Assembly (NCBI GenBank): GCA_947567625.1
Contig: CANONN010000001.1
Coordinates: 62,001-126,000 of the forward strand
Source of the DNA: an uncultured Roseburia sp.
GTDB taxonomy: Bacteria > Bacillota > Clostridia > Lachnospirales > Lachnospiraceae
Reading direction: 5' to 3'
Length of the DNA stretch: 64,000 bases
Position numbers and translations under genes: made by a program
The notes under the pieces: generated by a model
What the model saw: the letters and a program-made list of their open reading frames with translations, nothing else
Told to the model about the DNA's origin: nothing
Databases searched by the model: none
Part shown: positions 1-8,663 of the stretch, in pieces
Numbering within the stretch: position 1 is the first letter of the stretch
Layout of the letters: each line of letters starts with the position of its first letter

Positions 1-2315
1 TCAGACAAGTAAAGATTGCATTTTTGCTTTATTTCATTTAGGGCCTCATCGACTGACATCTCGCCCTTTAGCGCCTTCTCCCCCTGCTCTAAGACAATCT
101 CCTTGATCACCTCATCCATGCAGACCGGCTTTTCGGCCGCCGTAAGAATACCGGTGATCTTTTCTACTACCTCGTCCGACAGATTTACAAATGACAGATG
201 ATAGTCATCCCCCTCCGTTGTGGAAACACTGACACCGGCATTTCCCTCATTGCCGTCATAGGCATGTTTTTCCTGCTCGCACAGTGTGTCGTAGGCCGTG
301 CGGTTCACCGGAAAGCCGTTGTAGGAAAGCGTCTGACAGTCCACTCCGAACAGCGTCCTCAAAAAATCCTCCGCACATTCGGCTGTATCCGTACCCTCAA
401 GGATACCGGCCAATTGATACACACCAAACCCTTTTACCGCATCCGTATTTGCAGGGCCAAAATTCCAGCCATGCTGCTGATTCATTGAATGGAGCATGAC
501 AAGCTCTGACGTGTCGACTAACGTCCCATAACCCAGTTTCGCTTCTTTCATGACTACGCCAAACGCATCCAGAGAGCCAAAGAGCGACGCATCGAGTTCA
601 GGGTCGAAATAATCCACGTTTTCACTTTCGTGCGGCTCGGCATCATAAATCTGTTTTGCACATGACAGATATTGCTTTAGGGCCTCCTCTTTTAGCTTTC
701 CGCTCTCGTCAAACCATCCTGCGGAGTCCGCATAATACAGTTTTTCCAGCAGCTCTGCCGCACCGCGCATCGGAAAAATCTTGCTCTCCCCGGCCGCCTT
801 TTTGCCGGTCACGTAATCCGCCAGTTTTGTGAGGCTTGCTCCCGCTGCAAGCGCCTCCTCGTCCCCATTCACCAGACTGACGTAAAATCTCGCCGGGAAT
901 TGATAGATCGCTCCGTTCTTTTGATATGCCTTTTTTACATTCTCAAATACGCCCTCACTGCCATCGATTTCTTCCACAACCGCACTGATATCTTTTAACA
1001 TTCCTTTTTCAATATAGCTCTCCACCGGGAGCCCGTCTAAGATCAATACGTCCGGCCCGTTGCCCGCCAAAATATCCGTGTTGAGCGCGCGGATCGCGTC
1101 CTGCGCGGTGACGCCGTCCTCCCCGGACCTGCCGATTTGCAGACTCACAAAAACATCCTGGTGATTTTTCTGATAGCTGGAAACTGCCTGGCGCAGGAAC
1201 GTGGCGTCTTTTAACGCATAGATTTTCAGCTCCTTCTCCGGCATGGTGGGGACCGTTTCGTCGTATACATATTTCAGCAGCTTGGAGGTTCCCGAACCTT
1301 CTATGATCGTGAGATAAAACTGCCTTTCGTCCACCATCATCAGGTTTAAGAAACTCACCGACGTATCCCCCATGGTGCACAGCGGACCGTAGATCAGCTG
1401 TTCGTTAATACTGCTCCCTCTCGCATGGCCGAACAGTCCCTGGTGGTTGACATAAAAGATCATATCCTCACCGCCCCCGCCGGCAAAAGCCAGCGGCCTT
1501 CCATATTCGCTGTTCTTGTCCGTAAGGCTGCGATCGGCCGCGATCATCTCATCCAACAGCCCGTCTGCCTCCCACGCGGTGCCGTCCGCACTGTTGACCA
1601 TTGTAATGCCGTCCTCCGACACCGCCAGCACCTGATTGCCCGCAATGCCGAAATAGCGCACATTCTTTTCTTCCAGATCAATCAGCATCTCACACGTTCC
1701 ATTCTCGATATCGGCCCGGTAAAAATAACTGTTGAGATTTTCTATGATCAGATTGCCCGCCGTGTCAAAAGCACAATCCACCGGCGTCGCCGCATACTTC
1801 TGGTTCTGGCTTTCCAGATTGGGGATAATCAGCTCTTTTTTCTCCATGCTGCCATCCGGCCGGATGATGCCTGCCATTATGCTGCCGTCTTTGTCACTGT
1901 TTGACATCAGTCCCACTACCGTGCCGTCCGAGCGGATGGCAGAGCTAAACATATAGGCATCAAACACCTCTTCCAACTGCCCCGCATCGAGCGAAAGCGC
2001 CGTAAAGCTTTCCCCGCCATCCCCGGACACCTGCACCCCAAAACTGTCACTATCCGCGCTGCGCGCAAATAATTCTATACTGCCGTCCGCGAGCAGCGCT
2101 GCGGACAATATACCTTTGACATTCTCCGGCAGCAAAACCTCCGACTCCATAAATCTTCCCTTGCTGCCAGAGGAGGCGCCCTCACCGGCAATCTGCGTCG
2201 CTTGCGCGTCCACCCGCTCGCCGTCCACGGAAACCGGCTCCCTGCCGCACCCGCCAAGTCCTGCCACAAGCAGCATCCCGCCAAGCAGCAGGCTTACCAT
2301 TTTCTTTACTTTCAT
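1..2315 (-). CDS. Extracellular solute-binding lipoprotein with N-terminal propeller-like region (3' end cut by window)
   Basis: The frame is open from an ATG at 2315 to the window edge, about 771 codons with no stop, so the C-terminus lies outside. A good ribosome-binding site (AAAGGAGAAG) precedes the ATG. The product begins with a lipoprotein signal (LVAGLGGC, lipid Cys23), so it should be anchored on the outer face of the membrane. Residues ~50-330 contain repeated DGS/SGDGGESF-type turns resembling BNR/beta-propeller blades. From ~350 onward it resembles family 1 ABC solute-binding proteins (ATFLRQAVSSYQKNHQDV, NTDILAGNGPDVLILDG). In Lachnospiraceae such fusions usually bind oligosaccharides or other nutrients. 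No permease gene is visible here, so the substrate is unknown. Confidence 0.8.
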   Translation of the reverse strand, partial: MKVKKMVSLLLGGMLLVAGLGGCGREPVSVDGERVDAQATQIAGEGASSGSKGRFMESEVLLPENVKGILSAALLADGSIELFARSADSDSFGVQVSGDGGESFTALSLDAGQLEEVFDAYMFSSAIRSDGTVVGLMSNSDKDGSIMAGIIRPDGSMEKKELIIPNLESQNQKYAATPVDCAFDTAGNLIIENLNSYFYRADIENGTCEMLIDLEEKNVRYFGIAGNQVLAVSEDGITMVNSADGTAWEADGLLDEMIAADRSLTDKNSEYGRPLAFAGGGGEDMIFYVNHQGLFGHARGSSINEQLIYGPLCTMGDTSVSFLNLMMVDERQFYLTIIEGSGTSKLLKYVYDETVPTMPEKELKIYALKDATFLRQAVSSYQKNHQDVFVSLQIGRSGEDGVTAQDAIRALNTDILAGNGPDVLILDGLPVESYIEKGMLKDISAVVEEIDGSEGVFENVKKAYQKNGAIYQFPARFYVSLVNGDEEALAAGASLTKLADYVTGKKAAGESKIFPMRGAAELLEKLYYADSAGWFDESGKLKEEALKQYLSCAKQIYDAEPHESENVDYFDPELDASLFGSLDAFGVVMKEAKLGYGTLVDTSELVMLHSMNQQHGWNFGPANTDAVKGFGVYQLAGILEGTDTAECAEDFLRTLFGVDCQTLSYNGFPVNRTAYDTLCEQEKHAYDGNEGNAGVSVSTTEGDDYHLSFVNLSDEVVEKITGILTAAEKPVCMDEVIKEIVLEQGEKALKGEMSVDEALNEIKQKCNLYLS

Positions 2316-2472
2316 TTTACTTCTCCTTTCGCCGCATACGCGGCATTTTATTCAGGGGAATTTTGCCGTCAAACTTATCTTTTCGATTCCCTCCGCGATC
2401 ATCCTTATCCTATCAGAAGTTTCTTTAAATATCCTTTAAGGCACGCTTAAATTTTTTGTTTCTTTTTAAGTG

Positions 2473-2634
2473 AGAAACGAGTAACAGTTCACCTCAGGAC
2501 TTTGCACTCGCTGCAAAGTCCGTAAGAACGCGTATATCTAGCCAAGCGGGAATCTGGCTCTTTGTCGAAGACAAACTTTAAATGAGCCGGATTCCGTAAC
2601 TATGAAGCCGAAGGCTGAATGGTTACAGAAACGA
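2473..2634. mobile_element. IS66-type MITE, copy 1, with 8-bp target duplication
   Basis: The element proper is 2481-2626 (146 bp), starting GTAACAGTTCA and ending TGAATGGTTAC, so the ends are imperfect inverted repeats. It is flanked by a perfect 8-bp direct repeat AGAAACGA (2473-2480 and 2627-2634). It has no coding capacity and contains an internal hairpin (GGACTTTGCA / TGCAAAGTCC). It is nearly identical to the copy at 23418-23563. IS66-family elements have termini beginning GTAA and make 8-bp duplications, so I infer a non-autonomous IS66 derivative. It fills most of the 419-bp gap between the lipoprotein gene and the DUF6440 gene. Confidence 0.85.
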
Positions 2635-2734
2635 GGAAAAAATATCGTTATTGTATTGTGATTTCGTCTGGCATGTGCTATCATTTCCGTGTCATACTTC
2701 ACAGTAATACAATCGTTACAGAATGGAGGATTTT

Positions 2735-2896
2735 ATGGATCGTTTTAAAAAGGTATACAGCCAGGGAACCGTCAATGTCGTGGAGATTTGGGTGGACAAG
2801 GAAACCGGTATCAATTATGTATTTCACCGGAGCGGATATGCCGGCGGCTTCACACCCCTGTTAGACAAAGAGGGGAAACCGGTAGTAACATCATAA
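2735..2896 (+). CDS. DUF6440-like small protein (53 aa)
   Basis: A 54-codon frame starts at an ATG preceded by GGAGG (spacing 6) and ends at TAA 2894-2896. The product starts MDRFKKVYSQG and carries the sequence DKETGINYVFHRSGYAGG followed by TPLLDKEGKPVV. This pattern is typical of the short DUF6440 proteins common in Clostridia. No signal peptide or membrane segment is present, so it is probably cytosolic, and its function is unknown. A strong intrinsic terminator follows about 50 bp downstream, so it appears to be a single-gene unit. Confidence 0.8.
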   Translation: MDRFKKVYSQGTVNVVEIWVDKETGINYVFHRSGYAGGFTPLLDKEGKPVVTS

Positions 2897-2946
2897 TTTT
2901 TTTATCATTAATGACAACAAATTACAGCGGCTGTCAGGACAGCACC

Positions 2947-2985
2947 AAACAGCGGTAAAACAATCAAAGTTTTACCGCTGTTTTT
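2947..2985 (+). terminator. Intrinsic terminator after the DUF6440 gene
   Basis: A perfect 15-bp stem (AAACAGCGGTAAAAC pairing with GTTTTACCGCTGTTT) with a 7-nt loop is followed by a T-run. It separates the small gene from the two-component system downstream. Confidence 0.85.
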
Positions 2986-3060
2986 GCTTAAAGAATCTTT
3001 TAAGGAATTTATGTTATAATAAAACAAACTATATGGTATCAGGCAGAAAGGAATTTCCAA

Positions 3061-3744
3061 ATGTATATTTTGCTGATCGAAGACGACAAAAATCTATGCG
3101 ACACCTTATCTTTTCAGCTAAAACAGGAGCATTACGACGTCGATATCTGCCACGACGGGCGGGACGGGCTCGATCTGATATTGCAGGACGCCTATGATCT
3201 CATCCTGCTCGACCGGATGCTGCCCACGATGAACGGTTTAATCGTTTTAAAAAAAGCCCGTGCCGCGGGAATTAAAACGCCGGTCATTGTCATCACCGCT
3301 CTGGGGGAGCTGTATGACCGCATCGAAGGGCTCGACGGCGGCGCCGACGACTACATGGTAAAACCGTTTGCCTACGAAGAACTGTCCGCGCGTATCCGCT
3401 CCCTTGGCAGAAGAAGCGGCAAATGGGAGGCGCAGGAGATACTCACTTACGGCGACATCTGCTATGATGTGGAAATCCGCGAGCTGAGCGGCCCCAAAGG
3501 CAGTCTGATGCTCTCCGGCCGGGAAGGACGGCTTGCGGAAGTGTTTCTGCGGGAACCGGAAACACTGCTGCGCCGCATGGTGATATTGTCGCGGGTCTGG
3601 GGCGCGGATGCCGCCGTGGAGGAGGGAAACCTCGACACTTATATGCATTTTTTAAGGAAACGTTTTTTAACCGTGGGAAGTACACTCTCCCTCACCACCA
3701 TACGGGGTGTGGGATATCGATTGGAGCCGCCGCATGTTTCATAA
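3061..3744 (+). CDS. OmpR/PhoB-family response regulator
   Basis: The 227-aa product has a receiver domain (about 1-115) with the acidic pair D8/D9, phospho-acceptor D51 in LLLDRMLP and K101 in YMVKPF. A winged-helix DNA-binding domain (about 125-225) ends with the usual TIRGVGYRLE. The ribosome-binding site AAAGGAA lies 9 nt before the ATG, and a TATAAT-like -10 occurs at 3015-3020 without a clear -35. The partner kinase gene overlaps the 3' end by 11 bp, so the two are translationally coupled. The protein should act as a transcription factor phosphorylated by that kinase. The target genes are not evident; the adjacent solute-binding lipoprotein is divergent and 700 bp away. Confidence 0.93.
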   Translation: MYILLIEDDKNLCDTLSFQLKQEHYDVDICHDGRDGLDLILQDAYDLILLDRMLPTMNGLIVLKKARAAGIKTPVIVITALGELYDRIEGLDGGADDYMVKPFAYEELSARIRSLGRRSGKWEAQEILTYGDICYDVEIRELSGPKGSLMLSGREGRLAEVFLREPETLLRRMVILSRVWGADAAVEEGNLDTYMHFLRKRFLTVGSTLSLTTIRGVGYRLEPPHVS

Positions 3745-5029
3745 ATTACACCGCCAAATGACTTTTTTTTGCACCGCCGTTACCGGCATCATAGTGATCG
3801 CTCTGACCGCGGCATGTCTCCTTGTCGCCGAAAGCGGATTGAAAAAGAGCAGTTACGCTTCTTTTCTCAATGAGAGCAGTTCCTTTCTCTCACATTTACA
3901 GGAGCAAAACACGATCTCCCTCTCCTATCTCAATCAGCTCCGCGAAAAGAACAACTTTGAGTTCGTGCTCTACGAAAACGGCAATCCTCTGTTTTTCCAA
4001 CACCTGACTCTGCCGGAACAGGCACTGGGAAAGGACTTTATCGATCTCGCCATAAATACTGCCGAACAGACCTATCTTTTTCCCCTGTTTTCCGACAAGG
4101 GTAGCCGTCTTGGCAGTCACATCGAATTCACACTCACTCGGCCAGGCCACGGTCTCTACTATATCTGCGCCGCAAAAATCCCCAAAGAAAACAGCCTGCT
4201 TTCCGCGCTGATCTTTTGTTCGTTTGCGCCTCTTAGGCAGCAGATCATCAGGCAGCGACTGTCATTTGCCCTCGCCGACCTGCTCGGCATCCTGCTGCTG
4301 GCCGCTTTTTCCTGGTTCTTTACGGGACGCATGTTGGGACCCATCGAAGAAAATAACAGGCGCCAGACCCATTTTATCGCCTCGGCCTCCCACGAGCTGC
4401 GCACGCCGCTCGCAGTCATTCTCTCCGGCCTGGAAGCTTACGAAAAGTCCGCCGATACGTCAGACCGGCAGCATTTTAAAGATCTCATGCAGCGGGAAGT
4501 GCGCAGGATGCAGCGCCTGATTTCCGATATGCTGCTGCTGGCAAATTCCGACGCCAACTCTTTAACGCTGAAAACGGAAGACTGTCAGCCGGACGAGCTG
4601 CTGCTCGCCACTTACGAAAAATATGAACTTTTGGCCGCTCAAAAACAAATCTCCCTAAAGCTTCGGCTTCCGAAAGCTCCTCTGCCCGATATCGTATGCG
4701 ACAGAGAATGTATCCTTCAGGTATTGTCCATTCTGACAGACAACGCCCTGGCCTACACGCCGCCGGGGGGCACCGTGACTTTGTCCGCGGAGCCGGCGGC
4801 CAGAACGGGCTCTGTCCTGTTTCAGGTCCAAGATACCGGCTGCGGCGTGCCGGACGCGGACAAAATCCAAATCTTTGAACGCTTTTACCGCGCACAAAAT
4901 TCCCGCACCGACAAAGAACACTTCGGCCTTGGTCTTTGTCTTGCAAAGGAGATCGCAGAAGCGCACGGCGGTAAAATTTTTGTGGACGACGCCAAGGGAG
5001 GCGGGGCATGCTTTTGTTTCATTTTATAA
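3734..5029 (+). CDS. Sensor histidine kinase (HisKA/HATPase), partner of the regulator upstream
   Basis: The start chosen is the ATG at 3734, inside the regulator's last codons, because GGAG sits 7 nt before it. This gives 431 aa. Membrane segments are visible at about 11-33 and 177-197 and enclose a ~140-residue extracytoplasmic sensor region. The H-box is FIASASHELRTPLA with phospho-accepting H220. The ATP-binding domain shows the N-box (LTDNALAYTPPGG), the G1 box DTGCGV, FERFYRA and the G2 box GLGLCLAKEI. I see no clear HAMP domain between TM2 and the H-box. The signal is unknown. Confidence 0.92.
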   Translation: MFHKLHRQMTFFCTAVTGIIVIALTAACLLVAESGLKKSSYASFLNESSSFLSHLQEQNTISLSYLNQLREKNNFEFVLYENGNPLFFQHLTLPEQALGKDFIDLAINTAEQTYLFPLFSDKGSRLGSHIEFTLTRPGHGLYYICAAKIPKENSLLSALIFCSFAPLRQQIIRQRLSFALADLLGILLLAAFSWFFTGRMLGPIEENNRRQTHFIASASHELRTPLAVILSGLEAYEKSADTSDRQHFKDLMQREVRRMQRLISDMLLLANSDANSLTLKTEDCQPDELLLATYEKYELLAAQKQISLKLRLPKAPLPDIVCDRECILQVLSILTDNALAYTPPGGTVTLSAEPAARTGSVLFQVQDTGCGVPDADKIQIFERFYRAQNSRTDKEHFGLGLCLAKEIAEAHGGKIFVDDAKGGGACFCFIL

Positions 5030-5189
5030 AGATACGCCCCTTTCCGCCACATCAGATCAGAACTCCTTAGTTTTTAAGTAGCAAAAATTACCAATCATAT
5101 TTTGATGTTTTATACAGATAATAGAATCAGAAACCGCAAGTAATCATTGTGGTTTTCATACAAAAAGATTTGACTATGGAGGAAAAAAA

Positions 5190-5405
5190 ATGAGTTCATC
5201 AAACAATTCTAGCTCTAATCAGATGAGCGTACCGGAAGCAAAAGAGGCTATGAACCGTTTCAAACAGGAAGTTGCAAGCGAACTTGGAGTACCTTTAAAA
5301 GAGGGTTACAACGGTGATCTTACTTCCAGACAGGCTGGTTCTATCGGCGGCGAGATGGTAAAGAAAATGATCCAGAGACAGGAGGAGCAGATGTCCGGCA
5401 GATAA
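5190..5405 (+). CDS. Alpha/beta-type small acid-soluble spore protein (SASP)
   Basis: The 71-aa protein coats and protects spore DNA and is degraded by the GPR protease at germination. It shows the family signatures EVASELGVPLKEGYNGDLTS (GPR site region) and GGEMVKKMI. The N-terminus is rich in Ser/Asn. A strong GGAGGAA ribosome-binding site precedes the ATG. Such genes are read by sigma-G in the forespore; I could not identify a convincing sigma-G promoter in the 160 bp upstream. The gene is monocistronic and is followed by a strong terminator. It is direct evidence that the organism forms spores. Confidence 0.95.
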   Translation: MSSSNNSSSNQMSVPEAKEAMNRFKQEVASELGVPLKEGYNGDLTSRQAGSIGGEMVKKMIQRQEEQMSGR

Positions 5406-5460
5406 ATCCGGGATTGCTTCTAAAAGCATAGCATAAACGTGCTGTGTACAGATTCAACCC

Positions 5461-5512
5461 AAAGAGGGTGACACCCCGTCATATCTGATATGATTGGGTG
5501 TCACCCTCTTTC
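5461..5512. terminator. Bidirectional intrinsic terminator between the SASP gene and the GNAT remnant
   Basis: A 16-bp stem (AAAGAGGGTGACACCC with GGGTGTCACCCTCTTT) encloses a ~20-nt AT-rich loop. It lies between two converging units and can serve both. Confidence 0.85.
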
Positions 5513-5526
5513 TACTCGATTACTCC

Positions 5527-5696
5527 TTATCCCCCAATGATTCTGTCCTGTTCCACAGCCATATACCATTGCGGGATCCGATTTCCCCGCCAGACATTCC
5601 TCCATGCTCTCTAAATACGCCTCATATGGAATGTCCCACTTCTCATGGAACCAGCGGGCCGCCTGCTCCTTCCATTCGGGTCTGTCAGTCAGCGTA
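5527..5696 (-). pseudogene. N-terminal remnant of a GNAT acetyltransferase, frameshifted
   Basis: Directly behind the DJ-1 gene, a frame encodes LTDRPEWKEQAARWFHEKW and YEAYLESMEECLAGKS, a typical N-terminal segment of clostridial GNAT acetyltransferases. After GKS the continuation (IPQWYMAVEQDRIIGG) is in another frame, so one base has been gained or lost near 5571-5577. A TAA at 5527-5529 and then the terminator end the homology. The acetyl-CoA-binding half is absent and the start has been merged with the end of the DJ-1 gene. This is a decayed gene, not a functional one. Confidence 0.7.
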
Positions 5697-6236
5697 CACC
5701 AGCCCGCTCTTAATCGTTTCCACCGCCGCATCATCAGCAAAATAACGGACAATCGCAAGCGCAAACGCGATCGCCGTGCCCATGCCGCGGCTGGTAATGA
5801 TGTTTTCATCCCTGACTACGGGTTCAAACCGGACGTTGGCACCGCACAGCTTGTCCTCGTGGCCCGGATGGCAGGTGGCGTCTTTTCCTTTCAAGATACC
5901 GGCTGCTCCAAGCACTCCGGGCGCCGCGCAGATAGCGGCGACTAATTTTTTCTGTTCGGCAAACCGGCAGACAATCTCACCTACCTTCCCGCTTGCCCCG
6001 AGTTTTAATGTGCCCGGCATACCTCCCGGCAGTACGATGCCGTCATAGGAATCATAGTCCGCCTCCCCCGCCGTGACATCCGCCAGAAACGTGATGCCGT
6101 GGGAGCCTGTCACCTCTCTGTGGTCGGCGATGGAGATCATCTCAATCTCCATATTGGCACGGCGCATAACATCCACGACCGTAAGCCCCTCGATCTCCTC
6201 GCATCCGTCCGCCATAAAAATTCCGATTTTACTCAT
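5685..6236 (-). CDS. DJ-1/PfpI family protein (YajL/ThiJ-like)
   Basis: The 183-aa protein belongs to the DJ-1 superfamily. Its nucleophile-elbow cysteine is C103 in AAICAAPGVLG, with the partner glutamate near E15 (DGCEEIE) and the oxyanion-side loop VLPGGMPG. Members act as stress-protective chaperones or glyoxalase/deglycase-type enzymes in the cytosol; the exact activity cannot be read from sequence. Length and motifs are complete. The ribosome-binding site is GGGAACGGGAATG-like. Its last codons overlap the start of the GNAT remnant. Confidence 0.9.
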   Translation of the reverse strand: MSKIGIFMADGCEEIEGLTVVDVMRRANMEIEMISIADHREVTGSHGITFLADVTAGEADYDSYDGIVLPGGMPGTLKLGASGKVGEIVCRFAEQKKLVAAICAAPGVLGAAGILKGKDATCHPGHEDKLCGANVRFEPVVRDENIITSRGMGTAIAFALAIVRYFADDAAVETIKSGLVYAD

Positions 6237-6382
6237 TCCCGTTCCCCTTTCTTTTTGTTTGCTTTTTCTCTCTCTTTTATTTCGTGGCCTGCTCGCCTCT
6301 TCGTAGCCCGCTTGCCTCCTCCTCTTTGTCTTTCCATTGTAGCAAAAAACAAGCCGTGTGTAAAGAACGCCCCGACGTCTTA

Positions 6383-6424
6383 AATTGTCCCCAAACCGAT
6401 TCCAATTGTCCCCAAACCGATTCC
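6383..6424. repeat. Two exact 21-bp direct repeats upstream of the FIST gene
   Basis: The unit AATTGTCCCCAAACCGATTC plus one C occurs twice head to tail (6383-6403 and 6404-6424), followed by a further AAT. Twenty-one bases is two helical turns, so a protein could bind both copies on one face of the DNA. The repeats lie in the 302-bp divergent gap between the DJ-1 gene and the FIST gene, about 115 bp before the FIST start. They are a candidate operator; no regulator is known. Confidence 0.7.
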
Positions 6425-6538
6425 AATACTCCTAAAAAAGTATACAATTATCATACAGTCTGCTACAATAAATATAGTTGGTATTGCCGTCCGGTATCAA
6501 ACACGACCGATTACCCACGGAATTAGGAGGAAATCCAT

Positions 6539-7636
6539 ATGAAAACAGTTTCAAGACAAGGCAGCTTCGCGGATGCGGTAGCGCATGCAGCAGCAACACT
6601 GTGCGACTGCACTTTTATCATTTATTGCGCCGACGATTAGCATTTTGCACAAATCAGCGCAAAATTACACGAGTTGCTGCCTGATACGCCAATGATCGGG
6701 ACAACCGGATTCATGCTCGATGAAAACGGCAGCTTTTCCGAGGGCATCACAGCCCTTGGCTTTGAAAAAAATGAGGCGGAAGTCTATGTGGGCACAATGC
6801 GCCGCACCGACACATGCCCCATCAAATACCTCCCGGAATTGAGAGAATGTGTCGACAAGATTTACCAAAAATATAAAGACACGCTCTGTCTGGAATTTGC
6901 CACCGGTTATGAGGAAAAAATTGTCTCCACGATGAAAATATGTTTAGAGCCGGTCGGGGTAAGGCTGTTGGGCGGAACTTCGGGCAACACCGGCGAGGGA
7001 CAGCCTAAAAAGGTTGCATGCAACGGAGAAGTACTGACCGATGCCGTTGCCTATGCAGTGATCGGAAGTAAAATTGGCAAAATTGAAATCGTCAAAGAAA
7101 ACCTCTTTCGCGCCAGGCCCCAAACCCATATGGTCACCCGCGCCTCAGCAGACGGCAGAACTGTCTTTGAGATAGACGGCCGCAAGGCGATGGATGTCTA
7201 CGAGGAGGAACTGGGCTATTCCGATGCCAACGTCACAGACGGTGTGTTCCAAAATCCGTTGTGCCGCATCGTTGGCGCCGACAATTACATAACGGCCATC
7301 TTTAGCTTTAATCCTGACCGCAGTATCTCAACTTATAAAAATGTCCAAAAAAACGACTTGATCTGCTTTACCAATATCGAGGAAAATTACCAGGACTATA
7401 TGAAACATACCATGCAAAAAGCAACCGGTTCACATCGCGTCGCGGGCATCATTTCCATCAACTGTATTTTGCGTTATCTGTTTTTTGAAAGTAATTCTTA
7501 TACCCCCGCCTATGCCAGAATGATGCAGGAAATGTCAAACCATACCCATTTTGGCATGATCAGCGACGGCGAACAATATGTAGAGCAACACGTCAACCAG
7601 TCTATGGTCTGTGCTATTTTTACAAAAGATCACTGA
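6539..7636 (+). pseudogene. FIST-domain sensor gene interrupted by an in-frame amber codon
   Basis: An excellent ribosome-binding site (AGGAGG) precedes an ATG at 6539. The reading frame is FIST-like from the first codons to the TAA at 7636, except for a TAG at codon 34 (6638-6640), between YCADD and HFAQISAKLHELL. Without that codon the product would be 365 aa with FIST_N (about 20-200) and FIST_C (about 210-340) domains. These bind small ligands such as amino acids and feed signalling modules. A restart at a TTG near 6674 has no ribosome-binding site and would miss the first beta-strands. Either the gene is dead, the codon is read through, or the base is a sequencing error. The chemoreceptor gene begins 33 bp downstream. 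Confidence 0.75.
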
Positions 7637-7669
7637 TTTCAAAATAAAAAGAAAGGTATAGTAACAATC

Positions 7670-8629
7670 ATGTTTGGCAGAACAAAAAGAGAAGCGGCGC
7701 CATTATTTAAAACCGTAAAAATCCGTCTGGGTTCTATCTTAGACGCCATCGATTTTCTACTCCGAAAACACAGAGACATTACGGAAGAAGAAGAACAGAC
7801 CTTAAAAGATGTGGCGGCAATTGAGCATGTTGCAAAGCAACTCCAGGATAAATCAGAAACAATCATGGACAACGTAAACCAATTCAGCGAACAGTTCAAA
7901 GATATTATTACCGTAAACGAAGATTTACAAAATGTGGCGGAAGATATCGTGACTACGAGTATCAACGGCAATAACAAAATGTCTAAGCTGATTGAAGAAA
8001 TTTCCGACATGAAAGGTTCTATTCATGAAATACACGAGGTCCTGAACGAATTCATGACAGCATTTGAAGAAATCCGCGGCACGACAGAAAATATTGCTCA
8101 AATTGCCTCTCAGACAAATCTGCTGGCGTTAAATGCTAATATCGAAGCGGCAAGAGCCGGAGAGGCGGGAAAAGGCTTCGCCGTCGTTGCCGATGAAATT
8201 AACAAACTTGCATCCAGCACAAAGATTCTGGCCGGTCAAATCAACGGTACTATGGCAAATGTTGAAGCACGGGAGCATAAACTGTTGGAAAGTTTTGAAG
8301 CCATGAACCTTCTGGTAGACGGCAATGTCGAAAATGCCAAAGACACACAGGGAACCATCTCCAGTTTTAATTCCATCGCGCAGAGCGTCAAAGAAAAAAC
8401 AGAGCGCACCGTCGATAACGTTCTCAACGCACAGGCGGAAACCGGAAATATCCGAAACGAAATTGAAAATGAAATGGATATGTACACGGGACTGGATATG
8501 ACTGTGCTGAACCTGAAAAAACAACTGTCGCGCAAAAGCGTACTGTTTGAAGATATCTATAATATTCTCGGACAATTGACCTATATATGTGAAGAATATG
8601 ATAAAAAAGATATGATAGCCGACAGTTAA
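7670..8629 (+). CDS. Soluble methyl-accepting chemotaxis-type signalling protein
   Basis: The 319-aa protein has no membrane segment or recognisable input domain. Residues ~60-290 are helical coiled coil with the nearly invariant receptor hairpin tip at about 147-176 ([20 protein letters not shown]), which contacts CheW/CheA. An AGAAAGG ribosome-binding site precedes the ATG. Its position 33 bp behind the FIST gene suggests that the FIST protein is the detached sensor for this receptor. No che or flagellar genes are visible in the window. The product should act in the cytosol in chemoreceptor arrays or in a related signalling role. Confidence 0.88.
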   Translation: MFGRTKREAAPLFKTVKIRLGSILDAIDFLLRKHRDITEEEEQTLKDVAAIEHVAKQLQDKSETIMDNVNQFSEQFKDIITVNEDLQNVAEDIVTTSINGNNKMSKLIEEISDMKGSIHEIHEVLNEFMTAFEEIRGTTENIAQIASQTNLLALNANIEAARAGEAGKGFAVVADEINKLASSTKILAGQINGTMANVEAREHKLLESFEAMNLLVDGNVENAKDTQGTISSFNSIAQSVKEKTERTVDNVLNAQAETGNIRNEIENEMDMYTGLDMTVLNLKKQLSRKSVLFEDIYNILGQLTYICEEYDKKDMIADS

Positions 8630-8663
8630 AGGCCATTCATCCATATAAACATGGAGGTACGAA

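Noticed and set aside
5100-5189. Sigma-G promoter of the SASP gene
   Set aside because: Sigma-G control is expected, but no pair of boxes matched well enough to place it.
6638-6640. TAG as a pyrrolysine codon
   Set aside because: FIST domains have no known pyrrolysine, and nothing in the window points to the pyrrolysine machinery. A nonsense mutation or sequence error is simpler.
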